NCBI GenBank assembly: GCA_023263845.1 | Contig: JALQUH010000184.1 | Coordinates: 1-33,627, forward strand | Source of the DNA: Candidatus Nanopelagicales bacterium | GTDB taxonomy: Bacteria; Actinomycetota; Actinomycetes; S36-B12 | Length of the DNA: 33,627 bases | Direction: 5' to 3' | Shown here: in pieces, positions 1 through 8,215 of the stretch | Layout of the letters: each line of letters starts with the position of its first letter | How positions within the stretch are numbered: position 1 is the first letter of the stretch | The notes under the pieces: model-generated | The model's database searches: none | The model's input: the letters and a program-made list of their open reading frames with translations, nothing else | What the model was told of the DNA's origin: nothing | Program-made: the position numbers and the translations under genes

Positions 1-17
1 TCCGTACTGTCCAGTCC

Positions 18-1658
18 GTGTATGCAGACATGGTCTTTATCGGTGGATCGATCTTCACTGCGGGGATGGCATCCTCCGCTCCTGGCGCGGTGGCGGTGAC
101 GGGTGGTCGCGTCACTGCGCTCGGCAGTGACGAGGAACTCCTGGATCTTCGCGGATCGGCGACGACAATCGTCGAACTCCACGGCGGACTTGTCATCCCG
201 GGGTTTCAGGATGCGCACGTGCACCCGGCGATGGGGGGTGTCGATCTGCTGCGCTGCAGTGTCTTCCACTGTGACTCCGCCGAGGAGGATCTTGAGGTCA
301 TCAGCGCCTATGCGGCCGCCCACCCTGAATTGGAGTGGATCATCGGTTCAGGCTGGAATATGACGCACTTCCCCGGAGGCACACCGACGCGACACATGCT
401 CGACAGCGTCGTGCCGGACCGTCCGGCCTTCCTGCCGAACAAGGATGGGCATGGCGCCTGGGTCAACACGGCGGCGCTGCGGGCCGCGGGTGTCACCGAG
501 CAGACTCCGGATCCTTCCGATGGTCGTATCGAACGCGAAACGGATGGGTATCCGTCTGGAACGCTGCACGAGGGGGCTGCCGACCTGGTCGGACGCCTCC
601 TGCCGAAGACGTCACGGGAGGAGACTTTGCGGGGTCTGCTTCTCGCGCAGGAGAAGTTGCTCGCACTTGGCATTACCGGCTGGCAGGACGCCGCCGTGGG
701 CGACGTGTTTGAGCAGGGTGACCTTCTCGAGACGTACCTCGCTGTGGCTGCGCGGGGTGCCTTGACCGCGCGGGTGGTCGGCGCGCTGTGGTGGGACCGG
801 GAGCGCAGCAGTGATCAGATTCCCGACCTGGTGCAACGCCGCGGCGACGGTGCGGCAGGTCGGTTCGTGCCCTCCACAGTCAAGATCATGCTCGATGGGG
901 TTGCGGAGAATTACACCGCTGCCATGCTCGAGCCCTATCTCGATGGCTGTGGCTGCCACACCGACAACTCCGGACTCGACTTCGTCGACCCGGATGGTCT
1001 GAAGGAGTACGTCACCGAACTCGATCGACTCGGCTTCCAGGTCCACTTCCATGCCCTCGGGGATCGAGCCGTACGACAGGCCCTTGACGCCATCGAGGCG
1101 GCTCGCTCGGCCAACGGGCCCGACGGCGGTAGGCATCACTTGGCCCACCTGCAGGTAGTCCACCCCGACGACATCCCAAGGTTCGCCGCACTCGGCGCGA
1201 CCGCCAACATGCAGCCGCTGTGGGCCTGCAACGAGCCGCAGATGACCGAACTCACCATCCCCTACCTCGGCGACCGTCGGTCAAGGTGGCAGTACCCGTG
1301 GGCAGACCTTCTGAATTCGGGGGCGATGATGGCCGCGGGAAGCGACTGGTCCGTGAGTAGTCCGAATCCGCTGGAGGGTATCCACGTCGCGGTCAACCGC
1401 CGCGCACCAGGCGATCACGAGGCGGACGTTTTTCTGCCGGAGCAGCGCATCAGCCTCGCGGACGCCGTGGGCGCCTATACGGCGGGATCCGCCCGAGTTA
1501 ATGGGCGGGACAACGACACCGGCGCCCTGAGGGCCGGCTACCTCGCCGATCTCGCCGTCATTGATCGCGATGTCTTCGCTCGACCGGATGAAGAGATCGC
1601 TGACGCCCGTGTGACGGCGACGTACGTTGAAGGTGAGTGTGTCTACCGCTCGTCCTAA
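18..1658 (+). CDS. YtcJ-like metal-dependent amidohydrolase (amidohydrolase family 3)
   Basis: The 546-residue protein has the length and layout of the YtcJ/amidohydrolase-3 family: a short N-terminal beta-domain, a metal-binding HVH motif at about residues 67-69 (in GFQDAHVHP), the family-typical stretch GSGWNMTHFPGG, then VHFHALGDRAV and AHLQVVHPDD carrying further histidine ligands, and GSDWSVSSPNPLEGI near the C-terminus with the metal-ligand aspartate. Members hydrolyse amide or related C-N bonds in the cytosol, but substrates are rarely known and cannot be read from the sequence. The GTG at 18 is followed by the usual family start (ADMVFIGGSIFTA). No ribosome binding site is visible in the 17 bases before it, and the frame is open to the window edge, so a longer start is possible. 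It has no clear functional link to the downstream island. Confidence 0.85.
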   Translation: MYADMVFIGGSIFTAGMASSAPGAVAVTGGRVTALGSDEELLDLRGSATTIVELHGGLVIPGFQDAHVHPAMGGVDLLRCSVFHCDSAEEDLEVISAYAAAHPELEWIIGSGWNMTHFPGGTPTRHMLDSVVPDRPAFLPNKDGHGAWVNTAALRAAGVTEQTPDPSDGRIERETDGYPSGTLHEGAADLVGRLLPKTSREETLRGLLLAQEKLLALGITGWQDAAVGDVFEQGDLLETYLAVAARGALTARVVGALWWDRERSSDQIPDLVQRRGDGAAGRFVPSTVKIMLDGVAENYTAAMLEPYLDGCGCHTDNSGLDFVDPDGLKEYVTELDRLGFQVHFHALGDRAVRQALDAIEAARSANGPDGGRHHLAHLQVVHPDDIPRFAALGATANMQPLWACNEPQMTELTIPYLGDRRSRWQYPWADLLNSGAMMAAGSDWSVSSPNPLEGIHVAVNRRAPGDHEADVFLPEQRISLADAVGAYTAGSARVNGRDNDTGALRAGYLADLAVIDRDVFARPDEEIADARVTATYVEGECVYRSS

Positions 1659-1679
1659 GCGTGCAGCGATAAGCATGGG

Positions 1680-3413
1680 ATGCCGTACGCTCAGGCGGTG
1701 ACGTCACTGAGCGGCGAGCCGCAGACAGCCTTTTCCGATCTCGGCCTCCGCGATTCCCTGCTCCGGGCGTTGACGGCCCAGGGCTACGAGGAGCCAACCC
1801 CGATCCAGGCCGCGGCCATCCCCGTGTTGAAGACCGGCTCCGACGTCGTCGGCCAAGCGGCCACCGGCACGGGCAAGACCGCGGCATTCGCCCTGCCCAT
1901 CCTCGATGGCCTCAATCACTCCGGCGATGATCGAAAACCGAAAGCGCTCGTGCTTGTGCCAACCCGTGAGCTGGCGCTCCAGGTCTCGCAGGCCTTCCAC
2001 GCGTACGGCCGGGATCTCGGCGCGCGACTGGTGGCCGTTTATGGCGGTGCGCCCGCACGCCACCAGATTGACGCCCTAAAGCGCGGAGTTGACGTGGTCG
2101 TCGCCACACCTGGTCGCGCGCTCGATCTCATTGATCGCAAGGCCCTCAAGCTCGATGCTGTGCGCACCGTGGTGCTCGACGAGGCCGACGAGATGCTCGA
2201 GATGGGGTTCATCGAAGACATCGAGTCGATCCTGGCCCTGACGCCAGCGGACCGGCAGACCGTGCTCTTCTCCGCCACCATGCCCAAGCGCATCGCCGCA
2301 CTCGCCGATCGTCACCTGCGCGACCCGCAGCGCATCTCCATCGCATCGAAGGAGTCCGTCGCCGACGAGGTACCTCGCGTCCGGCAGACGTCGTACGTCG
2401 TTACCCGCAACACCAAGCCGGCAGCGCTCGGTCGGGTGCTCGATGCGGAGGATCCCAAGGCGGCCATCGTCTTCTGCCGTACGCGAGGTGGGGTCGATGA
2501 ACTCACGGATCAGTTGAAGGCTCAGGGCTATCAGGCTGAGGCACTACACGGTGGTCTCACACAGGAGCAGCGTGACCGCGTCATGGGCCGCCTGCGCTCA
2601 GGCGCGACCGAGATCCTCGTCGCCACTGATGTCGCCGCCCGTGGACTCGACGTCGATCGCCTCACGCACGTGGTGAACTACGACCTGCCGGTGTCCCCGG
2701 AGGCATATATCCATCGCATTGGCCGCGTGGGCCGAGCCGGCCGTGAAGGCGTGGCCATCAGTCTCGTCGAGCCACGCGAACGCCGACTCCTTGCGGCGAT
2801 TGAGAAGCTCCTCAGGGGGCGCATTCCCACGGCGCCCATCCCCACGGCGGCTGATGTGCGCAGCATGCGGCTACAGCGCACCAGCGATGCCATTGGCAGT
2901 CTGCTTGTCGATGACCTTGCACGCGAACGGTTGGAGTCCTATCGAGACGCTGTGGAGGGCCTTCTCGACGAGAACGACGTGCTCGATGTCGTCCTTGCCG
3001 CGTTCGCCTTCGCGCATGAGGCCACCCAGGGTGTCGCCGGTGATGATGGCGATATCGACTTCAATCCGCCGCAGGAGCCGAAGGCAAAGACGGGCAAGAA
3101 GGGCCGGGACAAAGACCGCTTCGACGGGCCGGACAAGAACGGCAAGAACAAGAAGAAGAATCGCCTTGATGTGCCGACCGAGCGTCTATTCGTCTCGGTG
3201 GGGCGACGATCCGGCGTCACCCCTGCTGACATCGTGGGTGCACTCACTGGTGAAACCGACCTCAGGGGCCGCGACATCGGGGTGATCACGGTGCACGACT
3301 CCTATTCGCTCGTCGAGGTACCGGACAAGCTCGCCCGCAAGGCCATCAAGGACCTCAACCGATGCACGATCAAGGGCAACCGAGTCAAGGTTCGGCTGGA
3401 CCGCGGTCGCTAG
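1680..3413 (+). CDS. DEAD-box ATP-dependent RNA helicase with DbpA-type RNA-binding domain
   Basis: All core helicase motifs are present in order: Q-motif (YEEPTPIQAAAIP), Walker A (AATGTGKT), PTRELALQV, TPGR, DEAD (DEADEML), SAT, then in the second RecA lobe ARGLDVDRLTHVVNYDLP and HRIGRVGRAG. After a basic, lysine-rich linker (about residues 465-495) there is a C-terminal DbpA/CsdA-like RNA-binding domain (RLFVSVGRRSGV through VKVRLDRGR). It should unwind structured RNA in ribosome assembly, mRNA decay or cold adaptation, as for DeaD/CsdA. The start is uncertain: ATG 1680 has no good Shine-Dalgarno sequence, and GTG 1698 lies six bases after a TACGCT (1686-1691) that could be a leaderless -10. 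A strong hairpin follows the stop codon. Confidence 0.93.
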   Translation: MPYAQAVTSLSGEPQTAFSDLGLRDSLLRALTAQGYEEPTPIQAAAIPVLKTGSDVVGQAATGTGKTAAFALPILDGLNHSGDDRKPKALVLVPTRELALQVSQAFHAYGRDLGARLVAVYGGAPARHQIDALKRGVDVVVATPGRALDLIDRKALKLDAVRTVVLDEADEMLEMGFIEDIESILALTPADRQTVLFSATMPKRIAALADRHLRDPQRISIASKESVADEVPRVRQTSYVVTRNTKPAALGRVLDAEDPKAAIVFCRTRGGVDELTDQLKAQGYQAEALHGGLTQEQRDRVMGRLRSGATEILVATDVAARGLDVDRLTHVVNYDLPVSPEAYIHRIGRVGRAGREGVAISLVEPRERRLLAAIEKLLRGRIPTAPIPTAADVRSMRLQRTSDAIGSLLVDDLARERLESYRDAVEGLLDENDVLDVVLAAFAFAHEATQGVAGDDGDIDFNPPQEPKAKTGKKGRDKDRFDGPDKNGKNKKKNRLDVPTERLFVSVGRRSGVTPADIVGALTGETDLRGRDIGVITVHDSYSLVEVPDKLARKAIKDLNRCTIKGNRVKVRLDRGR

Positions 3414-3424
3414 CGACTACTCAG

Positions 3425-3477
3425 ACGAACTTTGCGAGCAAGCGATCGTCCAGCGACCGTTTGCTCGCAAAGTTCGT
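3425..3477. terminator. Long perfect hairpin between convergent genes (likely bidirectional terminator)
   Basis: The arms at 3425-3441 and 3461-3477 are perfectly complementary over 17 bp (arm core CGAACTTTGCGAGCAA), separated by 19 bases that can partly pair themselves. It lies between the stop of the helicase (3413) and the stop of the convergent secreted-protein gene (3494). No T-tract follows on either strand, which is common for actinobacterial terminators. An alternative is a small palindromic repeat element. Confidence 0.65.
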
Positions 3478-3493
3478 GCTTGAGGGCGATCTA

Positions 3494-4474
3494 TCAGCGC
3501 GTGAAGTACTCCATGTAGTCGCTGTAGGGGACCTGCCCGGCGGTGGGGCTGTCCTTGGGCGTCGCGCGGATAGCCTTGGCGACCTCTGCCGGAACCGGTT
3601 CCCAGTAGGCGGGCATTTTCGCTGCCTCATCCGGATTCAAGGCATAAATGAGCAGGAAGTTGACGATCCAGATTGACGGGGCCATCGCCATCCCGACATG
3701 GGTGCGTTTCGTGCCTTTGCGGTTGGGGGCGAGCACCCACGGATCCTGACTGGTCTGCGACTTTGAGCCGTATGGAACCTCGGGGGTGTAGGCCGAGCGG
3801 TAAAGCGCCGCGAGGGTGTCCTTGGCGCCGTTCTTCCTCATCCAGTCACCCATGTAGCCACACGGGATGCCCTCCGGGGGAACTGCGTTGGGGAAGTCAC
3901 ACACGGCTTGGGGAGCGAGGACCCAGTTGATCTGGCGCACGGGCGAGGTCGGGTTCGCCGGACTCTCCAGCATCCCGTCCTTGTTGACGATCAACCCGTA
4001 GCTTCCGATCAGCACCTCGGTGCGCTTGCCGTCAATCATGCGGTAGATCGGATTGGCGGTGGTGTTCGTCAAGTAGCTCACGCTTAGTCGACTGAGTTTC
4101 GCAGCTTCGACGGCTTCGGCCTTGGTGGAGATACCGCGGTAGCCACGCGCGTTGATGAAGTCGCGGTACTGCTTCTTGCTGAAGACTTTCGTCGTATCGA
4201 ACCCGAGGTCCTTGGCAATTTGGTCCGCGCGTTCGCGGCCCAGCGGTTGATTGACCTGCCGGGCGTTGGTGGCCTGTGTTGGTGCGTACGGCAGGTAGCG
4301 AGCGGGGCCCGAGTACGGCTTGGCGAAGCCGGAGTCACCGATCGGGGCGGCTACGGCGGCGGACTGCGCGAGGCCGATTGGTGCGAGCAGGAGAGCGGAG
4401 GCCGCCGTGGCAACCAAGAGTTTCGTTCTGCGCCGTGTGGGGCGAGGTTGTCGTACGGGAGCGGACATGATCAT
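3494..4474 (-). CDS. Secreted protein of unknown family, paralogue of the gene at 4927-5937
   Basis: This 326-residue protein has a basic N-terminus (RQPRPTRRRTK), a hydrophobic core (LLVATAASALLLAPIGLA) and an AVAAP cleavage region, so it is exported by the Sec or Tat route. I do not recognise the mature domain. It aligns along its whole length with the gene at 4927-5937: shared features are YAP.(E/Q)AT, QVN.PL, YLTNT, GYGLIV.K(E/D)GML, INWVL.P.A.CD, PP.GIPCGYM..WMR.NGAKDTL and the C-terminal PYSDYM.YFTR. Two cysteines (CDFPN and PCGYM) are conserved in both and could form a disulfide. ATG 4474 is chosen because GGAGG lies nine bases upstream, with the same spacing and the same CCGCC context as in the paralogue. 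Translation upstream of that ATG in the open frame is not protein-like. Confidence 0.75.
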   Translation of the reverse strand: MIMSAPVRQPRPTRRRTKLLVATAASALLLAPIGLAQSAAVAAPIGDSGFAKPYSGPARYLPYAPTQATNARQVNQPLGRERADQIAKDLGFDTTKVFSKKQYRDFINARGYRGISTKAEAVEAAKLSRLSVSYLTNTTANPIYRMIDGKRTEVLIGSYGLIVNKDGMLESPANPTSPVRQINWVLAPQAVCDFPNAVPPEGIPCGYMGDWMRKNGAKDTLAALYRSAYTPEVPYGSKSQTSQDPWVLAPNRKGTKRTHVGMAMAPSIWIVNFLLIYALNPDEAAKMPAYWEPVPAEVAKAIRATPKDSPTAGQVPYSDYMEYFTR

Positions 4475-4517
4475 GGCGGGATGCCTCCAGACGGTGGTGC
4501 AGGTGGGGGGACCGTGC

Positions 4518-4769
4518 TCATGCTGCCTCAGGGCAGCAAGCCTTCCTGTGTGATGAGGTCGCTGACCGACGATCGTCGTGCGGGCACTCGGTGATTCGAT
4601 CACCGCTGCCTACGGACACGAGTGTGGACTCTGCGGCGGCGGTGGGCTCCGCCTCGGATGTCGCACTCGCTGACATTGCCGTGGTTCCGAGCGCGACGGA
4701 GGCTGTCACGGCTGCGGCCGTGGCGACGATCAAGGCGGAGCGTGCGGAGTTGCCTTGGCGAATACCCAT
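4518..4769 (-). CDS. Small secreted protein (83 aa), possible remnant of a paralogue
   Basis: The predicted peptide starts MGIRQGNSARSALIVATAAA and has a clear signal peptide ending near SASA-TSEAE, followed by a short polar tail with three cysteines (ECPHD and KACCPEAA). AGGAG lies seven bases before ATG 4769. It lies between two paralogous secreted genes in the same orientation, and a 21-base element 81 bases upstream (4850-4870) recurs upstream of the gene at 4927-5937. It may be a real small exported peptide, or the promoter plus signal-peptide part of a third paralogue whose body was lost. A small hairpin (4522-4537, GCTGCC/GGCAGC) covers its last codons. Confidence 0.45.
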   Translation of the reverse strand: MGIRQGNSARSALIVATAAAVTASVALGTTAMSASATSEAEPTAAAESTLVSVGSGDRITECPHDDRRSATSSHRKACCPEAA

Positions 4770-4849
4770 GGTGGATCTCCTGGTCGAGACGATTCGGCCA
4801 GGCGCGCACCGAACGAACGACTCCATACCACCGCGTAGCAGCGGCACGC

Positions 4850-4870
4850 TCTACCGTGCTGACCGCAGAC
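4850..4870 (-). promoter_or_regulatory. 21-base conserved upstream element, copy 1
   Basis: Read on the plus strand it begins TCTACCGTGCT and ends CCGCAGAC. It matches the element at 6056-6076 at 19 of 21 positions; the two differences are an AG/GA swap in the middle. It lies 81 bases upstream of the 83-aa secreted ORF. It could be a regulator site or part of a promoter. No standard -35/-10 pair fits it well. Confidence 0.4.
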
Positions 4871-4926
4871 GATGCACTTCGCCTTCTGGGGAACTCCCGT
4901 GAGGAGATGCCGTCACTGCATGGACC

Positions 4927-5937
4927 TCAGCGCGTGAAGTACGACATGTAGTCGCTGTACGGGGCCTGCCCATTGCCCTCCGGATCTGCGAGGGCGTCGA
5001 CCACGGGTTGCGGAATGGCCGTCCACGAGGATGGATAGAACCGCGCCGTCTCAGGCTCGAGGATGTAGTTCAAGATGTAGTTGAGGATCCACATGGCGGG
5101 AGCGACGGGCACACCCACGGTGAAGTCGGTGCCGTCACTTCTTGTGCCGTAGATCAGCTGGCTGTCCCCACCTTCCTTCTGGGACTTGTCAGCGAAATAT
5201 GCTTCGCCAAGCCATGCCGACTCGTAGAGCATCTTCAATGTGTCCTTGGCGCCATTCGCGCGCATCCAGGCATTCATGTAGCCGCACGGGATCCCCGCCG
5301 GAGGCACATTGTCAGGGTTGTCGCAGAAAGCCTCAGGCGTGAGAACCCAGTTGATCAGCCGGACCGGTGAGCACAGGGCGAAATCCGAAGAATTCGGATC
5401 GGGGCAGTTGGCCGGAACTCTCAGCATTCCCTCCTTGTCCACGATCAACCCGTAACCCGCGAGCTTCACCTTTACGCGCTCACCATTGATCATGCGGGTG
5501 TAGGTATTTCCCTTGGTGTTCGTGAGGTAGGTCGTGGCGAGGCGAGTAAGTTCCGCGGCCTTGCGGGCCTCGGCCTTGGTGTAGCCCTCCGGAATCGTTC
5601 CCTTCCCGGATAGGAAGTCCTTGCGCTGCTTCTTGGTAAACGTCTTGGCCTTGTCAATGCCGAATATCTTCGCCAAGCGATCGGCCTTCTTCTGCGTGGG
5701 TAGCGGGGCATTTACCTGTGCTGGCTTGGTGGCCTCGCGCGGTGCGTACTTGACGTACCTCGGAAGGCCGGCATTGGTCTTGCTGAAGCCGCTATCAAAG
5801 GGAGCGGGGGCCGCAGATGCGGTCGGAGCCATGGCAATCGGGGCGACAAGCAGCGTGGTGGCCACGGTAGCCGCCAGCAGCGAGGTGATTCGTCGCGCTG
5901 AGTGGCCGCGTAGGAATGGCGTAACGGGCGTGTTCAT
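4927..5937 (-). CDS. Secreted protein of unknown family, paralogue of the gene at 3494-4474
   Basis: This 336-residue protein has a signal peptide (basic ARR, hydrophobic SLLAATVATTLLVAPIAMA, cleavage near SASA-AP) and the same mature domain as the 3494-4474 protein, ending APYSDYMSYFTR. It has an extra insertion with a second cysteine pair (NCPDPNSSDFALC), besides the two cysteines common to both proteins. A long lysine-rich segment (about residues 80-125) sits before the conserved YLTNT motif. ATG 5937 follows TGGAGG with nine bases between. The family is not known to me. Two or more copies side by side indicate tandem duplication. Export suggests a wall-associated or extracellular role. 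Confidence 0.75.
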   Translation of the reverse strand: MNTPVTPFLRGHSARRITSLLAATVATTLLVAPIAMAPTASAAPAPFDSGFSKTNAGLPRYVKYAPREATKPAQVNAPLPTQKKADRLAKIFGIDKAKTFTKKQRKDFLSGKGTIPEGYTKAEARKAAELTRLATTYLTNTKGNTYTRMINGERVKVKLAGYGLIVDKEGMLRVPANCPDPNSSDFALCSPVRLINWVLTPEAFCDNPDNVPPAGIPCGYMNAWMRANGAKDTLKMLYESAWLGEAYFADKSQKEGGDSQLIYGTRSDGTDFTVGVPVAPAMWILNYILNYILEPETARFYPSSWTAIPQPVVDALADPEGNGQAPYSDYMSYFTR

Positions 5938-6419
5938 GGCGGAACCCCTCCAAACGTCTGTGGCTAGCGTGACCCCGCGGGAGGGGTGGGTCTAGCCGGC
6001 GGGACGGACTCGGTCGCCCGCGCCGCTGCCATCCAATGCCCACGCAGTCATCGTGTCTACCGTGCTAGCCGCAGACTTCAGAATTTGGGGGCGAGCCTTC
6101 GTCGGCTCTGAGGGAGATCCCGTTGGGCCGAGGTTCCGCATCGCCTGATCCAGAGTCGACAGACAGCGGCGAACCGTGCGATTCACTCACGATATGGCTC
6201 AGGACGTGCCATCGGGCTCTTGCAGGCTAACGCTCCGGGAAAAATTCATGCATTCTCTTCGTTGTGCCTTCTCCGCGATCGCTAGCCGCACCCGCAGAAC
6301 GTCATGGGGTGGTTCAGCACGACGAACTGGGGCTAGGCGCGGGTGCACTTGATCAGGACCGTGAAAGCGAGTACGTGGCCAATGGCCGTGCGGCCCAATG
6401 ATGACAGTGCGCGGGCTCC
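5938..6419. other. Noncoding stretch upstream of the secreted-protein cluster
   Basis: This 482-base stretch holds no convincing gene; short open frames on the minus strand lack a ribosome binding site and protein-like composition. It must contain the promoter for the gene starting at 5937 and the 3' end of the AIR-synthase-like transcript. It includes the conserved 21-base element at 6056-6076 and several CTAG-containing GCTAGC/GCTAGCC words. Confidence 0.6.
6056..6076 (-). promoter_or_regulatory. 21-base conserved upstream element, copy 2
   Basis: This is the second copy of the element at 4850-4870 (19 of 21 bases the same), 119 bases upstream of the secreted-protein gene that starts at 5937. 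Two copies in the same orientation, each upstream of a signal-peptide gene of the cluster, suggest shared control or duplication of the promoter together with the gene. Confidence 0.4.
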
Positions 6420-7376
6420 CTAGTTCCGAGCAATCCCCGTCACCCCCGCGACGTTAAGCACTGGAACGACCGCGTTCCCATCGCGAAGGCTGATCACCCC
6501 GCTTGTGTCGAGTGACCCCACCGCTGCGGCTGAGAGACCCTGCTCGCGAAAGGCCGATACACACGCATCTGTCCTGTGAGGCTGGCACGTGAGGAGGAAG
6601 CCGAAGCACGGAAAGCAGTTGAACCACTTCTCGAGCGGTACTCCCTGGGGAGCCGGCACTCGGCGGACATCCACGACGACGCCGAAGCCACCTAGTTCGA
6701 GCAGCATGGCCAGCGACCCCACCAGCCCGGCCATGCTGATGTCCTTGGCAGCCTCCGCCAGAGTCTCACGCGCGATGCGAGCAAGCAGGCGCACATCGTC
6801 GGCCAGGCGTGCCCCACGCTCATCGAAGGACCGGAAGAAGGGAAAGTCCTCGCGCATGGTGCCCTCGACGCACGCGGCAACCACGAGGTCCTGCCCGGCG
6901 CGCGCGCGAGTGACCGAAAGCACGGCGTCGGCGTGACCCAACGCGAAGGCGGATAGTGACGCAGGACCCTCCGACGGCGTGTAGTGGCCGCCTACGATCG
7001 GCACCCGATATAGATCGGCCGCCCATTTCATCCCCTCGAGAATCTGCTGTGCTTGTTCCGCGGGAGCGACCACGGTGTCAACGATCGCCATCGGCTCACC
7101 GCCCATGGCGGCGACGTCGTTGACATTCGCGAGCACCGCTGCGACCCCCGCTCCGTAGGGGTCCTCGGCCACGAAGGGCGGATAGATTGCCTCGCCGCAG
7201 GCGATGGCGGTGGACCCGCCCAAGGGCAGTGCTGCACCGTCGTCGCCGGGCCCGCGCAGCCAGTCACCCGGTGGCAGAACGTCGGAGATCAGGCCGATGC
7301 TTCTCTTGCTGGTGATGGACGGATTCGCCGCCACCGCGGCGGCGATCCTCTCAAGGCCCTCCGCGCCGCCAGTCAT
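6420..7376 (-). CDS. AIR-synthase-like protein of the Nit1C type (Sll0787 family)
   Basis: The 318-residue protein has a PurM/AIR-synthase fold. The N-terminal half carries GPGDDGAALPLGG and VLANVNDVAAMGGEP, the usual ATP/metal-binding motifs, and the C-terminal half carries the AIRS_C-like region (GLVGSLAMLLELGGFGVVVD). Length and motifs fit the Sll0787 family, whose members occur in Nit1C clusters next to a nitrilase, a radical SAM protein and a GNAT. The reaction is unknown; the fold suggests ATP-dependent activation of an amide or similar group. It is divergent from the ComA-type operon with only 59 bases between the starts. ATG 7376 has a weak GGGG five bases upstream. Its Nit1C partners are at 18875, 21127, 25667 and 26854 in this window. 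Confidence 0.8.
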   Translation of the reverse strand: MTGGAEGLERIAAAVAANPSITSKRSIGLISDVLPPGDWLRGPGDDGAALPLGGSTAIACGEAIYPPFVAEDPYGAGVAAVLANVNDVAAMGGEPMAIVDTVVAPAEQAQQILEGMKWAADLYRVPIVGGHYTPSEGPASLSAFALGHADAVLSVTRARAGQDLVVAACVEGTMREDFPFFRSFDERGARLADDVRLLARIARETLAEAAKDISMAGLVGSLAMLLELGGFGVVVDVRRVPAPQGVPLEKWFNCFPCFGFLLTCQPHRTDACVSAFREQGLSAAAVGSLDTSGVISLRDGNAVVPVLNVAGVTGIARN

Positions 7377-7435
7377 GCAAGCCCCGATCTGCCGAGAAAG
7401 GTGTCCGAAAGTGAATGGTCTCCTATCATAGTGAT
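7377..7435. promoter_or_regulatory. Divergent promoter region with likely leaderless start for the ComA-type operon
   Basis: On the plus strand TATCAT (7424-7429) is followed six bases later by the GTG at 7436, the spacing expected if transcription begins at the start codon. No ribosome binding site precedes that GTG. On the minus strand the same bases give TATGAT, a possible -10 for the AIR-synthase-like gene. ATCA-TAG-TGAT (7425-7435) forms a short inverted repeat over both. No good -35 box is visible. Confidence 0.45.
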
Positions 7436-8215
7436 GTGAGTCCCGATTTCCTCCGGCTTGGGCAACTGCCCTCGAAGCCGCGCCAGATCGGTCTCACCCA
7501 TGCCCTCGACAAGGGCATCAGCGTCGAAGCCATGGTGGGCATTCTCACGTCCTATCGGGAGTTCATCGACATCTGGAAGTTCGGTTGGGGCACCTCCTAT
7601 GTCGAGCCTCGCCTCGCAGAGAAGATGTCACTGCTGAAGGCGCATGGCGTGCAGGCTTGTGTCGGTGGCACCCTGCTGGAGATCGCATGGTCGCAGGGAC
7701 GGGTGGAGGAGTGCCTTGACTGGGCGCAATCCGCTGGCTTCGAAGCGGTTGAAGTCTCGCGCGGCGTGGTGCCGATGTCGCTGGATGACAAGCAGTCGAT
7801 CATCCGTCGCGCGGCACCTGAATTTACGGTCTTCGCGGAGACGGGCTATAAGACCGAGGAGCGACTGCTACTCCCCGACGAGTGGCGGCGTGAATTCCTC
7901 GAGGATATGGCCAGCGGTGCACGCTACGTTGTCGCGGAAGGCCGTGAGAGCGGCACGATCGGGGTGTACGACGCTGCTGGGCGGACCCAGGTCGATGTCG
8001 TCGATGCGGCCGTGGAGGCGGCGGGTATCGAGCGAGTCATCTTCGAGGCTCCGCGTAAGGACCAGCAGGTGTGGTTCATTGAGCGGCACGGCCACACTGT
8101 GAACCTCGGCAACATCGGGGTCTTCGACGTTCTCGCCTTGCTCACCCTGAGGATGGGCTTGCGTGCCGACACCGCTCATCTCTCAACGGGCGAGATCACC
8201 CAGGTACGGGTATGA
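7436..8215 (+). CDS. Phosphosulfolactate synthase (ComA) family protein
   Basis: The 259-residue protein resembles ComA, the TIM-barrel enzyme that adds sulfite to phosphoenolpyruvate to give (2R)-phospho-3-sulfolactate, the first step of coenzyme M synthesis. Visible family motifs are KPRQIGLTHALDKG near the start, WKFGWGTSY (catalytic Lys region) at about residue 45, GGTLLEIA, FEAVEVSRGVV, GYKTEER and FEAPRKDQQVWFIE. GTG 7436 is preferred over ATG 7415 because it gives the usual N-terminus and fits a leaderless promoter. It is the first gene of a seven-gene operon in which every junction overlaps. Two aspartase-superfamily lyases and a PLP enzyme follow, as in the bacterial xcb coenzyme M genes. 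Another nucleophile than sulfite is conceivable. Confidence 0.85.
   Translation: MSPDFLRLGQLPSKPRQIGLTHALDKGISVEAMVGILTSYREFIDIWKFGWGTSYVEPRLAEKMSLLKAHGVQACVGGTLLEIAWSQGRVEECLDWAQSAGFEAVEVSRGVVPMSLDDKQSIIRRAAPEFTVFAETGYKTEERLLLPDEWRREFLEDMASGARYVVAEGRESGTIGVYDAAGRTQVDVVDAAVEAAGIERVIFEAPRKDQQVWFIERHGHTVNLGNIGVFDVLALLTLRMGLRADTAHLSTGEITQVRV

Noticed and set aside
5992-6186. 64-aa minus-strand open frame in the gap before the secreted-protein genes
   Set aside because: No ribosome binding site, no family features, and it covers the conserved 21-base element.
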